Assembly (NCBI RefSeq): GCF_022213065.1 | Contig: NZ_JAKLJA010000009.1 | Span: forward strand, 1 to 64,000 | Length of the DNA: 64,000 bases | From: Paraburkholderia tagetis | GTDB taxonomy: Bacteria; Pseudomonadota; Gammaproteobacteria; Burkholderiales; Burkholderiaceae | Reading direction: 5' to 3' | In this document: piece after piece, positions 8,692 through 20,024 of the stretch | Position numbering within the stretch: the first letter of the stretch is position 1 | Layout of the letters: every line of letters starts with the position of its first letter | The notes under the pieces: model-generated | What the model saw: only the letters and a program-made list of their open reading frames with translations | Databases searched by the model: none | Told to the model about the DNA's origin: nothing | Translations under genes and position numbers: made by a program

Positions 8692-9360
8692 ATGCCAATC
8701 TATCCGGTTCTCTCCGCGCTGCTCGATTACCCCGAGCAGCCCCTGCTCGATGCGCTCGACGAAATCGAGGGCGTGCTTGCGACGTCCGGGCATGGCGCGT
8801 TCGCCGTGCGCGAGCTCGCGCCGCTCATTGCGGCGCTGCGCGAGCAGTCGCTCACCGAGTCGCAGGAAAACTACGTGGCGACTTTCGACCGCAATCCGCG
8901 CCACTCGCTGCATCTGTTCGAGCACGTGCACGGCGAAAGCCGCGCGCGCGGCCAGGCGATGGTCGATCTGCTCGATGAATATCGTAGCTTCGGCCTCGAT
9001 GTGGCGACCAGCGAGTTGCCCGACTACGTGCCGCTTTTTCTCGAAGTGCTCGGCCTGATCAGCGAGGAGGACGCCAGCGCGTTGCTCGGCGAGGCGATTC
9101 ACGTGCTCGCCGCGCTCGGCAATCAGCTCGAGCGCGATGAGAGCCCCTACGCGGCCATCTTCACCGTGCTGTGTGAAATGTCCGTGGTGGAGCCGTTGCC
9201 GCTCACCGGCGCGCCGGTGCGCGACATGGACGAGGCGCTCGAGCGCTTCGGCACGGGCGTCGACGGCGTCGAGCCGCTGTTGCAGCCCTTCGGCGCCGGA
9301 GCCGCGAATGCGCCGCAGGTCGTCCAGTTCTATCCGCGCGCGGCGCAGGCCGCTTCGTAA
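8692..9360 (+). CDS. narJ: Nitrate reductase assembly chaperone NarJ
   Basis: This 222-residue, mostly helical, acidic cytoplasmic protein lies between narH and narI, the invariant position of narJ. NarJ binds the apo-NarG N-terminus so that molybdenum cofactor and FS0 are inserted before NarGH docks on NarI; it is not part of the final enzyme. Visible family traits are the N-terminal LLDYPEQPLLDAL segment and the ENYVATFDRNPRHSLHLFEHVHGESR motif around residues 60-85. A GAGGAG site lies eight bases before the ATG and narI starts ten bases after the stop, so it is part of the narGHJI operon. Confidence 0.97.
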   Translation: MPIYPVLSALLDYPEQPLLDALDEIEGVLATSGHGAFAVRELAPLIAALREQSLTESQENYVATFDRNPRHSLHLFEHVHGESRARGQAMVDLLDEYRSFGLDVATSELPDYVPLFLEVLGLISEEDASALLGEAIHVLAALGNQLERDESPYAAIFTVLCEMSVVEPLPLTGAPVRDMDEALERFGTGVDGVEPLLQPFGAGAANAPQVVQFYPRAAQAAS

Positions 9361-9370
9361 AGGAAATGCA

Positions 9371-10054
9371 ATGAACATGTTCAACCAGTTTCTGTTCGGC
9401 ATCTATCCGTACATCGCCGCCTCGATCTTCCTGTTCGGCTCGCTCGCGCGCTTCGAGCGCGAGCAGTACACGTGGAAGTCCGACAGCTCGCAATTGCTCT
9501 ATCGCGGGCAGTTGCGCCTTGGCAACATCCTCTTTCACATCGGCATCCTGGGGCTCTTCGCCGGGCACTTTGTGGGCCTGCTCACGCCTGTCGCGGTCTG
9601 GGACTGGCTCGGCGTGCCGCATGAGGCCAAGCAGCTTCTGGCGATGGTCGCCGGCGGTGTGATGGGCACGATGGGTCTCGCGGGGCTCGCAATCCTGCTG
9701 CACCGGCGCTTCACGAACGCGCGCATCTCGGCAGTCACGCGTTTCGGCGACAAGGTGCTGCTGCTGTGGATCCTCGTCACGCTGCTGCTCGGGCTCACGA
9801 CGATCGGCGTATCGGCAGGCCATCTGGACGGCGCCATGATGGTGCGCCTCATGACCTGGGCGCAGCACATCGTCACGTTCCGCGGCGACGCCGCGAGCTA
9901 CGTGGCCGGCGCGCCGCTCGTGTTCCGTCTGCATCTGTTCATGGGCATGACGCTTTTCGTGATCTTCCCGTTCACGCGTCTCGTGCACGTGTGGAGCGGG
10001 CTGGCTTCGGTCACCTATCTGTCGCGGGCGTGGCAGCTCGTGCGCAGCCGCTAG
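9371..10054 (+). CDS. narI: Respiratory nitrate reductase gamma subunit NarI (cytochrome b)
   Basis: This 227-residue membrane subunit anchors NarGH and oxidises quinol through two b-type haems. The sequence starts MNMFNQFLFGIYPY and contains about five hydrophobic segments, with histidines (FHIGILGLFAGHFVG near residue 60; RLHLFMGMTLFVIFPFTRLVH near the C-terminus) placed as the haem ligands of NarI. A ribosome-binding AAAGGAA precedes the ATG. It is the last gene before the terminator at 10154-10186, which fits it closing the narK1K2GHJI unit. Confidence 0.97.
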   Translation: MNMFNQFLFGIYPYIAASIFLFGSLARFEREQYTWKSDSSQLLYRGQLRLGNILFHIGILGLFAGHFVGLLTPVAVWDWLGVPHEAKQLLAMVAGGVMGTMGLAGLAILLHRRFTNARISAVTRFGDKVLLLWILVTLLLGLTTIGVSAGHLDGAMMVRLMTWAQHIVTFRGDAASYVAGAPLVFRLHLFMGMTLFVIFPFTRLVHVWSGLASVTYLSRAWQLVRSR

Positions 10055-10153
10055 GTATGCGGTGAGGCGGGCCGCAGGCCTGCCTCGAGTGTCTTCGTTG
10101 TGTTGTTGTCTGCTTTGCCTCGGGGCGGCCGTGGGGATCGGCCGTTCTTTTGC

Positions 10154-10186
10154 GGGGAGCGAGCCATGCGCGAGCTCCCCTTTTTT
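10154..10186 (+). terminator. Intrinsic terminator of the nar structural operon
   Basis: GGGGAGC (10154-10160) pairs with GCTCCCC (10174-10180) and is followed directly by six T. It lies 100 bases after narI and before narX, separating the structural operon from the regulatory genes. The rest of 10055-10399 holds no recognisable gene. Confidence 0.75.
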
Positions 10187-10399
10187 ATGCCTCTTTGGAG
10201 CCTCTTTTGTGCCTCTTCGCCGCGCCCCGGAAGCGAGGCGTGGGCGGCTTGCCGCAGTGCCGTGCAGGGCCCCCGCTGCTCACGGCAGCGCGGGGCATCC
10301 GGCTGGCATGCCCGGACGAACTGGCGCATAGTGTCGCAGTCCCCGGCCGATCCGGTCGCCCGGTCGTGCTGTTTGCGATACGTCAACCGATAATGAGGA

Positions 10400-12505
10400 A
10401 TGCTGGCGCTTGTGCGCCGCCCTTCGTTTCCCGTGTCCTTTATGGCGATGACCCGTTCTCCCGATTCCGCCGCTCGCTCCGCACCGTCTCCGGCGGCTGC
10501 CGTGGCCGCCCTGGCCGCACAGTCCGGTGGCCCGCTCGCGCCCTTCCGGCGGCGCCTGTCCACGCGCATCGTCGTGCTCTCCACGGTCGTGCTCGCGATC
10601 GTGCTCACGATGATCGGCGGCACGCTCTGGCTCTCGTGGCAGCTCGAAGGCGCGGGCGCAGCGATCAACGACGCGGGCAGCCTGCGCATGCGTGCGAATG
10701 CGGTGGCTATCGAGCTGTGGGAGACCCGCCTGGGCAAACCGTCGCGGCTCGACGCGCAGGTCGGCCAGCTCAACGAGACCCTGCGTCAGTTGCACGAAGG
10801 CAACGCGGCCCGCCCGCTATTCCTGCCCGACGACGCGCTGATTCGTCAGCAATTCGACCGCGTGGCCACGTCGTGGCACGAACGGCTCGAGCCGGCCGTG
10901 CAGCGCGATCGCGTCTCGGGCGTGGGCGAGCCGTCGGGGTATCTCGCGTTGCTGCCAGCCTTCGTCGACGACGCCAATCGCCTCGTGGTGCTGATCGAGC
11001 GCGAGAACGCACGCAAAACGGCGTGGCTGCGCACTTCGCAGATCGCGCTCGCGGCGCTCTCGTGCGTGGGCACCGTGGCGATCGTCTATCTGCTTTACCT
11101 GTGGTTCGTGGTGCCCGTGCAGCGTCTGCAGGATGGGCTCGCGCGCATCGAGGCGCAGGAATTCGATACGCGTCTGCCCGTCGATACGCGCGACGAATTT
11201 GGCCATCTCGCGCAGGGCTTCAACCAGATGGTCGCCGAGTTGCAGGCGCTGTACCAGGACCTCGCCGCGCGCGTGGACGTCAAGACCGGGCAACTGGCGG
11301 CGCAGAACCGCGAACTGCGCATCCTCTATGAAATGGCGGCCTTTCTCAATACGCCGGAGCCCGTGGAGCCGCTGAGCCGCGATTTCCTCACGCGCCTGAT
11401 GCGCGAGTTCGAAGCCGACGGCGGGACCGTGCGCCTCGCCTCCGCCGAGGACGACAATCTGCATCTGCTGGTCGCCGAAGGCCTGCCCGAGGAGCTCGTG
11501 CGCGCCGAGCGATGCATGCCCGCGCAAGACTGCGCATGCGGCGCTGCGTCGGCGGAAGAGCCGGTGGTGGTGGTCGATCTGCGCAGCCTGGTCGCGCAAA
11601 TGAGCGCCAAGGGGCGCATACCCACCGCGAACGCCGCGAACACCATGAGCGACGCCGAGCGCGCGCACGCGCAGCATTGCCTGCGCGCGGGTTTCGCGAG
11701 TGTCGCGGTGTTCGGCATCGTTTCGCAGAGCGAGCCGCTTGGCACGTTCTCGCTGCACTTCCGGCGCGAGCGCCAGATGCCGCCTTCGGAAGTCCAGCTA
11801 TTGCAGACGCTCGGCCGCCATCTCGGCGTCGCGCTGAAGAATCGGCGCCTCGCGGCGCTTGCGCGCCAGCTGGCGGTTTCGGAGGAGCGCAACCTCGTCG
11901 CGCAAGGGCTGCACGACAGCATCGCGCAGGGCCTGAGCTTTCTGAAGATGCAAGTGCACTTGCTCGACGGCGCGGCGGCCGACGGTAATCTCGACGAAGT
12001 GCGCGAGATCGTGCCGCTGCTCGCAGGCGGCGTGGAGGAGAGCTACGACGACGTGCGCGAACTGCTGCTGAATTTCCGCTCGAAGCTCGGAACCGGCGCA
12101 TTGCGGCCCGCGGTGGACGACACGGTAGCGCGCTTTCGGCGCCAGTCGGACGCCGAGCTCTCGCTCGATTATCGCGACGAGGGCGGCCCGCCGCTGCCGG
12201 CCGATCAGCAACTCCAGGTGCTGTTCGTGCTCCAGGAGGCGCTCTCGAATATTCGCAAGCATGCCGAAGCGCAACACGTGAGCGTGAGCGTCGTCAATGG
12301 ACGCGACTTCCGTCTCGCCATCGAAGACGATGGCGTAGGCTACGATCCCGCCGACATTGCCGCGCGCGGCGAAGCGCATGTGGGGTTTCATATCATGCGC
12401 GAACGTGCCAAGCGCCTCGCGGGAGCGCTCACGCTCGACAGCGCCCCGGGGCGCGGCTCACGCGTGGAGCTGGTGCTGCCGGCCGCGAGCCGCAAGGCCG
12501 CTTGA
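10400..12505 (+). CDS. narX: Nitrate/nitrite sensor histidine kinase NarX
   Basis: NarX is an inner-membrane sensor that autophosphorylates in response to periplasmic nitrate and signals to NarL. Up to 701 residues can be read: a first membrane helix near 60-80, a periplasmic region with a P-box-like AGSLRMRANA segment, a second helix near 210-235, a HAMP linker, a GAF-like region with cysteines (MPAQDCACG), a HisKA_3 H-box with His505 in VAQGLHDSIAQGLSF, and a C-terminal ATPase domain (EALSNIRKHA, IEDDGVGYDP). The start is uncertain: ATG 10400 has a poorly spaced SD, and ATG 10442 is an alternative. narL follows 133 bases later. Confidence 0.93.
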   Translation: MLALVRRPSFPVSFMAMTRSPDSAARSAPSPAAAVAALAAQSGGPLAPFRRRLSTRIVVLSTVVLAIVLTMIGGTLWLSWQLEGAGAAINDAGSLRMRANAVAIELWETRLGKPSRLDAQVGQLNETLRQLHEGNAARPLFLPDDALIRQQFDRVATSWHERLEPAVQRDRVSGVGEPSGYLALLPAFVDDANRLVVLIERENARKTAWLRTSQIALAALSCVGTVAIVYLLYLWFVVPVQRLQDGLARIEAQEFDTRLPVDTRDEFGHLAQGFNQMVAELQALYQDLAARVDVKTGQLAAQNRELRILYEMAAFLNTPEPVEPLSRDFLTRLMREFEADGGTVRLASAEDDNLHLLVAEGLPEELVRAERCMPAQDCACGAASAEEPVVVVDLRSLVAQMSAKGRIPTANAANTMSDAERAHAQHCLRAGFASVAVFGIVSQSEPLGTFSLHFRRERQMPPSEVQLLQTLGRHLGVALKNRRLAALARQLAVSEERNLVAQGLHDSIAQGLSFLKMQVHLLDGAAADGNLDEVREIVPLLAGGVEESYDDVRELLLNFRSKLGTGALRPAVDDTVARFRRQSDAELSLDYRDEGGPPLPADQQLQVLFVLQEALSNIRKHAEAQHVSVSVVNGRDFRLAIEDDGVGYDPADIAARGEAHVGFHIMRERAKRLAGALTLDSAPGRGSRVELVLPAASRKAA

Positions 12506-12508
12506 TTT

Positions 12509-12552
12509 CCACGCTCGGGCCACGCTCGAGCCACGCTTTAGCCACGCTTGAT
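12509..12552. repeat. Four tandem 11-bp repeats between narX and narL
   Basis: Four consecutive 11-base units start CCACGCT (at 12509, 12520, 12531 and 12542) and vary only in their last four bases. The spacing is close to one helical turn, so successive copies would face the same side of DNA. Function unknown: possibly a binding array ahead of narL, possibly just slippage. Confidence 0.7.
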
Positions 12553-12638
12553 CGATGCATGATCGACCCTTGTAGCCCCTCGATACGCTACGCTTCGCGC
12601 CACGACTGGCAGCATCGCCACAACCCGAATTTCAGGCC

Positions 12639-13325
12639 ATGACCATCCGCATCCTGCTCATCGACGACCACACGCTCTTTCGCTCGGGCGTGAGCGCGCT
12701 TTTGCACCGCCAGCCCGACCTCGAAGTGGTGGGGGAGGCGGCAGACGGCGTCGAAGGCATCAAGCGCGCGCAGCAGCACACGCCCGACGTGATCCTGCTC
12801 GACCTGAACATGCCCGGCCTCTCGGGCCTCGAAACGCTGCAACTGCTGGTGCAGGACCTGCCCGATACGGCTGTCGTCATGCTGACCGTATCGGAGGACG
12901 CCGACGAACTCACCGCCGCGATGCGCGCGGGCGCGAGCGGCTTCCTGCTCAAGAGCATCGACGCCGATTCGCTCGTCGCGGCCATCCGCAAGGCGGCCGC
13001 CGGCCAGCCGGTGATCACCGAGCACATGACCGCGAAGCTCGTCGAGCAGATGCGCAAGCCGGCGGCCGCGCCGAGTGCACCCAGCGCGCCGCGCACCAGC
13101 GGCGAGACACTCACCGCGCGCGAGCGCGACATCGTGCGCGAACTCGCGCGCGGGGCGAGCAACAAGGAGATCGCGCGCACGCTCGATCTGGCCGAAAGCA
13201 CGGTGAAGATTCACGTGCGCAACATTCTGCGCAAGCTGAACCTTACGAGCCGCGTGCAGGTGGCCGTCTATGCGGTGGGGCAAGAGGGCATGGCGGACGG
13301 GATGAGCGAGCCGCGCGACGAGTGA
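12639..13325 (+). CDS. narL: Nitrate response regulator NarL
   Basis: This 228-residue response regulator has an N-terminal receiver domain with the acidic pair in LLIDDH, the phosphoacceptor Asp55 in LLDLNMPG and the conserved Lys in LLKS. A short proline/alanine linker leads to a C-terminal LuxR/NarL helix-turn-helix (LTARERDIVRELARGASNKEIARTL, then STVKIHVRNILRKL). It is the expected partner of NarX immediately upstream. The NarL-like heptamer pairs at 226-241 and 3162-3177 are its likely targets, activating narK and narG when nitrate is present. Confidence 0.95.
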   Translation: MTIRILLIDDHTLFRSGVSALLHRQPDLEVVGEAADGVEGIKRAQQHTPDVILLDLNMPGLSGLETLQLLVQDLPDTAVVMLTVSEDADELTAAMRAGASGFLLKSIDADSLVAAIRKAAAGQPVITEHMTAKLVEQMRKPAAAPSAPSAPRTSGETLTARERDIVRELARGASNKEIARTLDLAESTVKIHVRNILRKLNLTSRVQVAVYAVGQEGMADGMSEPRDE

Positions 13326-13352
13326 GGCGGCGCATGCCGCCTCGCCGGGGCA

Positions 13353-14438
13353 TCAGACGAGCCGCAGATAGATCAGCTCGCGCTTGATATACGCGTAGAA
13401 GATGGGCGCGGCAATCACGCCCTGGATGCCGAACGCGGCTTCCATCACGAGCATCGCGACCAGCAGCTCCCACGTGCGCGCCTCGATCTGGCCGCCCACG
13501 ATGCGCGCGTTCAGAAAGTATTCGAGCTTGTGAATCAAGATCAGGAACACGAGCGCCGTGACCGCCGCGGGCAGGCTCACGGTCAGCGCGATTGCGACGA
13601 TCAGCGTGTTCGAGATCAGGTTGCCGACCACGGGCAGCAAGCCGACCACGAAGGTCACCACGACGAGCATCTTCGCGAGCGGCAGCGGCGCGTGAAAGAG
13701 CGGCAGCACGAGCAGCAGGAAGAGCCCGGTGAACACGGTGTTGATGGCCGAGATCTTCACCTGTGCGAACACGATGCGGCGGAACGCGTCCGCGAAGCGC
13801 GCCACCCGCGTGACGAAGGCGGTCGAGAGCGGCAGCCGCGTGGCGTTCCTCTGCGCGCTAATGGCGACGATCGCGCCGATGATCATGCCGATCACGATAT
13901 GCCCGAAGATGCGCGCGGCGTTCTTGCCGCCCTGGCCGAGCTGGGTGGCGTGCTCGTGCATGAGCGCGATCGCCTTGAGCTTCATCTGGGCGACGTCCAC
14001 GGGCAGATAGGCCGCGACGGCGTCGGGAATCTTGCCGCGCGCCTGGTCGACGAACGTCATCATCTGCGCCATCACCTTCTGCACGCTCGGCACGTCGTTT
14101 TCGAACTGCTCGATGACGCCTACCGTGATGCCCGTGAGCACGCCCACGATCACAATGGAAACCAGCACGACAGAGAGCCAGCGCGCGCGGTGGCTCGACA
14201 TGCGCCGCTCGATCAGCGGTGCGATGGTGTGCACGAGCTGAAAGACCAGCATCCCCGCGAGCAGCGCACCTAGAAGGTCCAGGTGCAGCACCGCCCACAA
14301 GCCGGCGAGCGCCGCCGCATAGCTGCCAATTTCCACCGCCGAGAGCTTCGGCAGGCTCATGTCGCTCGTGAGCCTGACCGGCCTGGGCCGCAGGTCGCGC
14401 ACCTGTTTATCGTCGGTCGCTTCGTTGCGCTTGACCAT
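13353..14438 (-). CDS. AI-2E family (PerM/TqsA-type) membrane transporter
   Basis: This 361-residue polytopic membrane protein starts with a 27-residue charged cytoplasmic tail, has hydrophobic segments near residues 35-75, 85-110 and 195-345, and a long soluble loop around 110-190. This is the AI-2E (former UPF0118) layout. The family includes TqsA, an autoinducer-2 exporter, and Na+/H+ antiporters, so the substrate cannot be told from sequence. It converges with narL (stops 27 bases apart) and is preceded on its own strand by uvrA, from which it is separated by a short hairpin. Confidence 0.85.
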   Translation of the reverse strand: MVKRNEATDDKQVRDLRPRPVRLTSDMSLPKLSAVEIGSYAAALAGLWAVLHLDLLGALLAGMLVFQLVHTIAPLIERRMSSHRARWLSVVLVSIVIVGVLTGITVGVIEQFENDVPSVQKVMAQMMTFVDQARGKIPDAVAAYLPVDVAQMKLKAIALMHEHATQLGQGGKNAARIFGHIVIGMIIGAIVAISAQRNATRLPLSTAFVTRVARFADAFRRIVFAQVKISAINTVFTGLFLLLVLPLFHAPLPLAKMLVVVTFVVGLLPVVGNLISNTLIVAIALTVSLPAAVTALVFLILIHKLEYFLNARIVGGQIEARTWELLVAMLVMEAAFGIQGVIAAPIFYAYIKRELIYLRLV

Positions 14439-14464
14439 GTTGTGTGTATTCCGTCTCCAGACTG

Positions 14465-14484
14465 CGGGGGCGCAAGCGCCCCCG
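14465..14484 (-). repeat. GC hairpin between uvrA and the AI-2E gene
   Basis: CGGGGGCG and CGCCCCCG form a perfect stem around CAAG. Neither strand has a U-run after it, so it may only attenuate read-through from uvrA into the downstream gene. Confidence 0.45.
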
Positions 14485-14544
14485 TTCTGTTGTTGCTACG
14501 GCAACGGCTGCTACAGCAATGGCTGCCGCAACCTTTTCTATTGC

Positions 14545-17448
<2,904 letters not shown>

Positions 17449-17785
17449 GAACCTGCGGGAGAAAGGGGGGCTAAACCTGCTACTATAACGACTTTTCCAG
17501 ACCGCCGTTACGGCTTGCTGAGGGTCTTTGAAAGGGTCCCGAATGGCTGCAGTGAGGCGGCACGAGGGACGCTGAAAGAGGGCGTGGGACCAGCGTAAGC
17601 GCTGAAGCGCTAACTCTGGTCAATACGGGGGCTGCCCGCTTCGTTCCCGTTCATGCAAGACCGCCACGGCCGCAATGAGAACGCCGCGAAGTTCGCCCGA
17701 TGCCCGTTGCACGTCTCGCCCGCCCCAAGGCCCAATAACGCACATTCACGCGCGCGCAGCGGCGGCCCAATCAGAAAACGCTCCG

Positions 17786-18988
17786 ATGTCCTCCAATTCA
17801 CCCGCTACTTCTTCACGCATGAGCGCGCCGGAAATGCGCGCGACCGTGTCGCTGGCCGCGATCTTCGCGCTGCGCATGCTGGGCCTGTTCATGATCATGC
17901 CGGTGTTTTCGGTCTACGCGAAAACCATTCCCGGCGGCGACAACGTGCTGCTTGTCGGCATCGCCCTTGGCGCCTACGGCGTCACGCAGTCGCTTCTCTA
18001 CATCTTTTACGGCTGGCTTTCCGACAGGATGGGCCGCAAGCCCGTGATCATCACCGGCCTCGTGATCTTCGCCCTGGGCAGCTTCGTGGCGGCCTTCGCG
18101 CACGACATCACCTGGATCATCGTCGGCCGGGTGATTCAGGGCATGGGCGCGATTTCCTCGGCGGTCCTCGCGTTCATCGCCGACCTCACCTCCGAAGAGC
18201 ACCGCACCAAGGCCATGGCGATGGTGGGCGGCTCGATCGGCCTGTCCTTCGCCGTGGCGATCGTGGGTGCGCCCATCGTATTTCACTGGGTGGGCATGAG
18301 CGGCCTGTTCGCGCTCGTCGGCGTGTTCTCGATCCTCGCGGTGGGCGTCGTACTGTGGATCGTGCCCGATGCGCCCAGGCCCGTGCATGTGCGTGCGCCA
18401 TTCGCCGAAGTCCTGCGCAACGTGGAACTGCTGCGCCTGAACTTCGGCGTGCTCGTGCTGCACGCCACCCAGACCGCGCTTTTTCTCGTCGTGCCGCGCC
18501 TGCTGGTGGACGCCGGCCTGCCGGTCGCCGCGCACTGGAAGATTTATCTGCCGGTGATGGGCGTCTCGTTCGTCCTGATGGTGCCTGCCATCATCGCCGC
18601 AGAAAAGCGGGGCAAGATGAAGGCCGTGTTGTGCTCGGCCATTGGGCTTATCCTGATCGGCCAGCTCCTTCTCGGCTCGCTTGCGCATACCATTGCAATC
18701 GTGGCGGCCGTGCTGTTCGTGTACTTCCTTGGGTTCAACATCCTGGAGGCTTCGCAGCCCTCGCTGGTGTCCAAGCTCGCACCGGGCAACCGCAAGGGCG
18801 CGGCCACGGGCGTCTATAACACCACCCAGTCGATCGGGCTTGCGCTCGGCGGCGTGGTGGGCGGGTGGCTGCTCAAGCACGGGAGCGCGAGCGCGGTTTT
18901 CTACGCGTGCTCGGGCCTTGTGTTTTGCTGGCTTATAATCGCGGCCTACATGAAGGTGCCGGTGAAGGCGCAGCCCAAGCGGGCTTGA
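17786..18988 (+). CDS. MFS transporter (drug-efflux type)
   Basis: This 400-residue protein has about 12 membrane helices and the MFS loop signature LSDRMGRKPVIITG after the second helix, with the GRVIQGMGA motif of drug/proton antiporters in helix 4. Sequence and neighbours match the MFS gene conserved between uvrA and ssb in Burkholderiaceae. The substrate is unknown. The start at 17786 (MSSNSPATSSRMSAPEM) is chosen because upstream codons are not family-like; ATG 17819 is an alternative. The 337-base divergent gap to uvrA shows no other gene. Confidence 0.85.
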   Translation: MSSNSPATSSRMSAPEMRATVSLAAIFALRMLGLFMIMPVFSVYAKTIPGGDNVLLVGIALGAYGVTQSLLYIFYGWLSDRMGRKPVIITGLVIFALGSFVAAFAHDITWIIVGRVIQGMGAISSAVLAFIADLTSEEHRTKAMAMVGGSIGLSFAVAIVGAPIVFHWVGMSGLFALVGVFSILAVGVVLWIVPDAPRPVHVRAPFAEVLRNVELLRLNFGVLVLHATQTALFLVVPRLLVDAGLPVAAHWKIYLPVMGVSFVLMVPAIIAAEKRGKMKAVLCSAIGLILIGQLLLGSLAHTIAIVAAVLFVYFLGFNILEASQPSLVSKLAPGNRKGAATGVYNTTQSIGLALGGVVGGWLLKHGSASAVFYACSGLVFCWLIIAAYMKVPVKAQPKRA

Positions 18989-19172
18989 TGTGGCTTGATG
19001 GGGCCGGGTTGCGGCCTGGGCCGCGGGCGCGCCCGCCCTCTGCTTTGAAGCGAACCCGGCGTTCGCAGCAACAATTTTCGCGAAAGGTGGTCCGCGCGCG
19101 ATGCATCGCAATGTGAAGTCGATGCGCGAATTGCGCGGCCGCTCCTCGCAACGGAATCAACAGGAGAAACTC

Positions 19173-19712
19173 ATGGCATCCGTGAACAAGGTGATCCTCG
19201 TCGGCAACCTCGGCGCCGAACCGGAAGTGCGCTATCTGCCCAGCGGCGACGCGGTGGCGAACATCCGCCTCGCGACCACCGACCGCTACAAGGACAAGGC
19301 GTCCGGCGAGTTCAAGGAAATGACCGAATGGCACCGCGTGGCGTTCTTCGGCCGTCTGGCCGAGATCGTCTCCGAATACCTGAAGAAGGGTTCGTCGGTG
19401 TATATCGAAGGCCGTATCCGCACGCGCAAGTGGCAGGCGCAGGACGGCACCGACCGTTACTCGACCGAAATCGTCGCCGACCAGATGCAGATGCTGGGCG
19501 GCCGCAGCAGCGGCGCCTCGTCGGGCAGCGACATGGGTGACGACGGCGGCTACAGCCGCGAGCAGTCCGCACCGCGCGGCGGTGGCCGTGCCGCAGGCGG
19601 CGGCGGTGCGCCGCGCGCGAGCGGCGGTGGTGCTGGCGGCGCCGGTGGCGGCCGTTCGAACGCGCCGGCCGGCGGCGGCTTCGACGAGATGGACGACGAT
19701 ATTCCGTTCTAA
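19173..19712 (+). CDS. ssb: Single-stranded DNA-binding protein
   Basis: This 179-residue SSB has an OB-fold at residues 1-110 ([21 protein letters not shown], then [12 protein letters not shown] and [13 protein letters not shown]), a flexible Gly/Ala/Arg-rich tail and the acidic C-terminal tip MDDDIPF that docks repair and replication proteins. It coats single-stranded DNA in replication, recombination and repair. A clear AGGAGA site precedes the ATG; upstream in-frame codons from 19101 are not part of the gene. A strong terminator follows. Confidence 0.98.
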   Translation: MASVNKVILVGNLGAEPEVRYLPSGDAVANIRLATTDRYKDKASGEFKEMTEWHRVAFFGRLAEIVSEYLKKGSSVYIEGRIRTRKWQAQDGTDRYSTEIVADQMQMLGGRSSGASSGSDMGDDGGYSREQSAPRGGGRAAGGGGAPRASGGGAGGAGGGRSNAPAGGGFDEMDDDIPF

Positions 19713-19762
19713 ATCCGAGCCCTCTCGCAGCCCTCTCGGTTTTGCTGATTTTTGCTGATTGA

Positions 19763-19794
19763 AGCCCGCGCTCCGCAAGGAGCGCGGGCTTTTT
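19763..19794 (+). terminator. Intrinsic terminator after ssb
   Basis: A perfect 12-bp stem (AGCCCGCGCTCC with GGAGCGCGGGCT), a GCAA tetraloop and a T-run follow the ssb stop by 50 bases. Confidence 0.92.
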
Positions 19795-19871
19795 CCTTTC
19801 GTTGTGCAGCAGCACCCCGCTGCGGCGTTTTCGCACAGGCAAACGGTTCCGCGTCTGAACCGGCGCTTTTT

Positions 19872-19885
19872 CTGATCTGCGTCAC
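19872..19885 (+). promoter_or_regulatory. FNR/DNR-like box upstream of hcp
   Basis: CTGAT-CTGC-GTCAC matches seven of ten positions of the TTGAT-N4-ATCAA consensus of FNR/ANR/DNR activators. Its centre is about 34 bases before a CATTTAAAAG stretch that could hold the -10 element, roughly the distance expected for a class II activator site. Confidence 0.45.
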
Positions 19886-19917
19886 GGCAAAACTTCCTCG
19901 TCGGAGTGACCATTTAA

Positions 19918-19940
19918 AAGATGCGCGGAATTTGCATCTT
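19918..19940 (+). promoter_or_regulatory. NsrR-type operator of hcp
   Basis: AAGATGC (19918-19924) and GCATCTT (19934-19940) form a perfect inverted repeat with a 9-base centre. This is the 23-bp geometry of the NsrR consensus, which has exactly these outer arms. NsrR is the nitric-oxide-sensing [Fe-S] repressor, and hcp is a classical NsrR target. The site overlaps the probable transcription start. No nsrR gene is in the window. Confidence 0.75.
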
Positions 19941-20024
19941 ACGAGTCGCCTCGCTGCGTTCCGACAGTCGATGCATCTCATCGACAAGCCCTGGCACCGT
20001 CACCCACAAGGAAAGGAGAAAGCC

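Noticed and set aside
14465..14484. Considered as an intrinsic terminator for uvrA
   Set aside because: The stem is strong but no U-tract follows on the minus strand, so it is listed only as a hairpin.
17449..17560. Possible LexA box before uvrA
   Set aside because: No CTGT-N8-ACAG pattern could be found; SOS control of uvrA is not supported by this sequence.
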